Translations under genes and position numbers: made by a program
NCBI GenBank assembly: GCA_046328715.1
Contig: JAXLWB010000044.1
Span: 1-64,000 of the forward strand
DNA length: 64,000 nt
Direction of reading: 5' to 3'
Source of the DNA: JAXLWB01 sp046328715
GTDB lineage: Bacteria > Chloroflexota > Anaerolineae > Caldilineales > Caldilineaceae
Shown here: positions 61,650 through 64,000 of the stretch, piece by piece
Position numbering within the stretch: position 1 is the stretch's first letter
Layout of the letters: each line of letters begins with the position of its first letter
Notes under the pieces: model-generated
Told to the model about the DNA's origin: nothing
Database searches by the model: none
What the model saw: only the letters and a program-made list of their open reading frames with translations

Positions 61650-61745
61650 CAAGAAGACACAATGACAAGATGACTTTTAGCATTTTATACGGCCTTCCTG
61701 TCTTCTTGTCATCCCTTCCCCTTGCCACCTTGTCAGCGTTTAAGG
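61646..61745. repeat. GTGACAA heptamer repeat with inverted symmetry
   Basis: GTGACAAGAAGACACAATGACAAG words and, 50 bases on, their complement (CTTCTTGTCATC, CCACCTTGTCAG) fill the gap between the convergent oxidoreductase and RNase D genes. The oxidoreductase stop codon TGA (61647-61649) lies in the first unit. Confidence 0.7.
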
Positions 61746-61760
61746 CAACGCATATAATAG

Positions 61761-62963
61761 TTACTTATTCAGCACCGTAAGCAGCGATTGTCCGTAGGTT
61801 TGGCTTTTCCAAGCGCCGACATCGGGAATCTGTTGCAGATCTCGCTCATTTTTGGGATCGGCTTGGGCGATTTCGATTAGCGTTTGGTTAGTGAAGATGA
61901 GCTCGGGGGCGAGATCCGATTGTAGGGCTTGTTCGTTGCGCCAAGTACGAAGTTTGTCAAAACGGCGGCGTGCAGATTTGTCAAGCATCTGTTCCGGGCT
62001 CAATGCCGGTTCTGGCTCTTGGGGAATAGGTTGTTTTTGACCGGTGCGGATCACTTGCAGCAAAACTGACCCATAGCGTTGGGCTTGATGGCCACTTAGT
62101 CCGGAAATGTCATTCAAGCCTTGCGGCGTGGCGGGTTGGCGGCTGGCCAGTTGGAAGAGCACCTCGTCGTTCATGATCTTGAAAGGCGGGCGATTGGTAC
62201 GTTGCGCTTCACCTTCACGCCATTCCCACAGTGCCTGCAAGACTCCAGTACATGCTCTGTCAATCTCACGGCTGACGCGCATCTGCCAGAAGTTGCGTTC
62301 ATTGTTGACATAATCTTGCGCCCGCAGGCGGCTCAGGCGTTGAAAAGCATCTTGAGCTGCCTGCCAGCGATTGACATTCTGCAGCTGCTCGATCTGCATG
62401 GCACGTAAGGCCAACAGATAGTGCGTATCCATCTGTGCATAGGCAATCTGCTGCGGATTGAGGGGGCGCTCTCCCCAATTGGTACGCTGCATGCGTTTGT
62501 CCGAGATTACGTTAAAATGCGTCTCAAGCAGTGCAGCTAATCCAATTTGTTTCCAACCCAGAAAACGGGCTGCAAGTTGGGTGTCGAAGACACTGGGAAA
62601 TTGAAAGCCAAATTCGCGCTGCAAAAGAATGATGTCATTTTCAGCGGCATGCATCACGACTTCCGTTTTGCGCTCAGCCAGAATTCTGCCGATCAGCGCG
62701 ACTTGTTCAAGCGATAGCCGCAATGGATCAATCAGAAAATCGAGGACACGCAATGGATGACGCTTGGACTGCTCTCGCTCGATAGGTGTAGAAAGCTGAA
62801 TGAGGCAGACGCGTGGATAATAGGCAAAGAGGCTATTGCTTTCTGTGTCAATGGCAACAATCGATTGCTGACTCAGATGTGATAACATCTGTTCCAAAAG
62901 ACGTTCGTTATACACCAGTACAGGACGGTCGCCAACCAGTTCTTTATCAAGATCAGATATCAT
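61761..62963 (-). CDS. rnd: Ribonuclease D-like 3'-5' exonuclease with HRDC domains
   Basis: RNase D trims tRNA and other RNA 3' ends with two divalent metals. The ATG at 62963 gives 400 residues; a TTG at 62999 would add twelve. The DEDDy exonuclease residues are complete: Asp39 and Glu41 in AIDTES, His105/Asp110 in MHAAENDIILL, and Tyr175-x-x-x-Asp179 in YAQMDTHYL. Two HRDC modules follow (about 200-310 and 325-400), with the pattern RTNRPPFKIMNDEVLFQLA and ELIFTNQTLIEIAQ. Length and layout match bacterial Rnd. It could also be annotated as an HRDC-containing nuclease of unknown substrate, but the domain order favours RNase D. Confidence 0.93.
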   Translation of the reverse strand: MISDLDKELVGDRPVLVYNERLLEQMLSHLSQQSIVAIDTESNSLFAYYPRVCLIQLSTPIEREQSKRHPLRVLDFLIDPLRLSLEQVALIGRILAERKTEVVMHAAENDIILLQREFGFQFPSVFDTQLAARFLGWKQIGLAALLETHFNVISDKRMQRTNWGERPLNPQQIAYAQMDTHYLLALRAMQIEQLQNVNRWQAAQDAFQRLSRLRAQDYVNNERNFWQMRVSREIDRACTGVLQALWEWREGEAQRTNRPPFKIMNDEVLFQLASRQPATPQGLNDISGLSGHQAQRYGSVLLQVIRTGQKQPIPQEPEPALSPEQMLDKSARRRFDKLRTWRNEQALQSDLAPELIFTNQTLIEIAQADPKNERDLQQIPDVGAWKSQTYGQSLLTVLNK

Positions 62964-63049
62964 AACCTGATACTCTATCCCGTTCAGCGCTGGATGCAAA
63001 AAGTTTGTGGCAACTAAATGAAATATTGCCTAAATTCAATGGAGGACTT

Positions 63050-64000
63050 GTGCATTTAACTCAGACAGGCGACGAAGCCAGCCGTCTGGAGCGGTTAACA
63101 CGCAATCGAGGTGGACTTTGGGAATCGATTGCGCTGGAACTGCTTGGACTACTGATCTTTGTCGGCGTTTTCAATTTTCTGCTCCCTACTGTGGGGGATG
63201 CGTTCGGTACGGCTGGACGGATCGTGCTAGGTATCATTTTTAGTGTGATCCCGGCTGCCATTTGGCTGACCTTCTTCTATCAATTGGATCGGCGCGAGCC
63301 TGAGCCCAAGCAGATGGTGATCAATGTCTTTGTACTGGGGGCGCTCTTTATGAGTGCACTTTACCAACCGGTGCTGAAAGGCATCTTCGCTGTCGATGAT
63401 TGGCTTTACCAATCCGCTGCTAGCCGATTTTTCGGCGGTGTGCTGGTTGTCGGCTTTGTCGAGCAGTTTGTGGTCTATCTTGCCGTGCGCTATGGCATCT
63501 TTGATAATGCTGAGTTTGACGAACGGGTCGATGGCGTCATCTATGCGGTGGCGGCTGGCTTAGGCGTGGCTACGGTGGTGAACTTCATCTACGTCTGGGA
63601 GCGTGGCGGCGTGGATCTCGATATCGGGTCAATTCGCATGGTGGTTAACACGCTGGCCTATGCCAGTCTCTCTGGGGTGTTGGGCTATTTTATTGGTCAG
63701 GCGAAATTTGAAACTACGCCGATCTGGTATATGCCCGCAGGCATCGCTTTCTCAGCGCTGCTGCATGGCATCTTCTTCGGATTGCTCAACCGCACCTCGC
63801 GTGGATTGAATGTGCATCCCTGGGGCGATCTCTGGATGGCTACCTTCCTGGCTGTGTTGCTTTTGTTGCTTGTCTTTTGGTTGGTGGGGCGCGCTAATGA
63901 AGAAACTTTGCGTATTGCCCGCAGCGGCGCATCGCTGGCGGATCACCCTGTGATGCCATCCACAGCAATGCCCCCCGCCGAATCTACCAGCCATGCCCCG
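63050..64000 (+). CDS. PrsW-like multi-pass membrane protein, truncated by the window edge
   Basis: The open frame runs from GTG at 63050, with GGAGG 4 bases before it, to the right edge (317 codons) without a stop. About eight hydrophobic helices are visible. FFYQLDRREPEP (76-87) matches the first PrsW motif, GFVEQFVVYL (135-144) the second and LLHGIFFGLLN (237-247) the histidine motif. PrsW proteases (CPBP/Abi-related intramembrane metalloproteases) normally have Glu-Glu in the second motif; here it is Glu138-Gln139. The next expected Glu-Asn appears as Val-Asn in ATVVNFIYV. His239 is kept. The protein may be a divergent or inactive relative. The cytoplasmic tail from about 281 is not complete. 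Confidence 0.8.
   Translation, partial: MHLTQTGDEASRLERLTRNRGGLWESIALELLGLLIFVGVFNFLLPTVGDAFGTAGRIVLGIIFSVIPAAIWLTFFYQLDRREPEPKQMVINVFVLGALFMSALYQPVLKGIFAVDDWLYQSAASRFFGGVLVVGFVEQFVVYLAVRYGIFDNAEFDERVDGVIYAVAAGLGVATVVNFIYVWERGGVDLDIGSIRMVVNTLAYASLSGVLGYFIGQAKFETTPIWYMPAGIAFSALLHGIFFGLLNRTSRGLNVHPWGDLWMATFLAVLLLLLVFWLVGRANEETLRIARSGASLADHPVMPSTAMPPAESTSHAP

Noticed and set aside
1..64000. tRNA, rRNA or riboswitch genes
   Set aside because: No cloverleaf with a GTTCRANNC arm, no rRNA segment and no recognised riboswitch core were seen in the intergenic regions.

Overview
The window looks like a chromosomal segment of a Chloroflexota bacterium, most likely a filamentous member of the Anaerolineae/Caldilineae side. 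This is inferred from gene content: STAND-type regulators with BTAD or kinase domains, very large secreted parallel beta-helix/DUF11/Calx-beta proteins, several unrelated short heptamer-repeat families between genes, and mixed TTG/GTG/ATG starts. No rRNA, tRNA, CRISPR array, integrase or complete IS element was found.

Layout. 152-2687 (minus): three branched-chain amino-acid ABC transporter genes (livG, livF, livH). 2688-3533: an 846-base stretch with no supported gene. 3534-8736 (plus): a run of sugar-phosphate isomerase, Gfo/Idh/MocA dehydrogenase, S10 serine carboxypeptidase, purM and purN. 8969-18218 (minus): secreted beta-helix protein, phosphopantetheinyl transferase, lipoprotein, DUF3592 membrane protein, and a 1618-residue secreted HExxH/vWA/Ig protein. 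18430-21725 (minus): two gene remnants (lgt-like and EamA-like) around an unknown protein, a methyltransferase-like protein and a DUF4037 nucleotidyltransferase. 21833-29215 (plus): a BTAD/STAND/TPR regulator followed by a secreted metzincin-like protease. 29316-31669 (minus): an ArsR-DUF2087 regulator and a second sugar-phosphate isomerase. 32032-37716 (plus): a Ser/Thr kinase-ATPase-TPR protein and an ATPase with a C-terminal HTH. 37767-58385 (minus): an FMN/F420 split-barrel protein, a 4597-residue giant adhesin-like protein, an 843-residue relative and an M16 peptidase lipoprotein. 58584 to the right edge: FAD/Fe-S oxidoreductase (plus), RNase D (minus) and a truncated PrsW-like membrane protein (plus).

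Two observations stand out. First, all five large non-lipidated secreted proteins end exactly at the stop codon in the same eight-residue tail, hydrophobic-[YF]-L-P-x-x-x-R, while the two lipoproteins do not. I know no named sorting signal of this form, and it is the best candidate for an undescribed export, anchoring or processing system. Second, heptamer repeats of unrelated sequence sit at gene 3' ends, supply stop codons or C-terminal codons for several genes, and occur in-frame three times inside the inter-domain linkers of the FAD/Fe-S oxidoreductase.

All assignments come from reading motifs and architecture; no database search was run.
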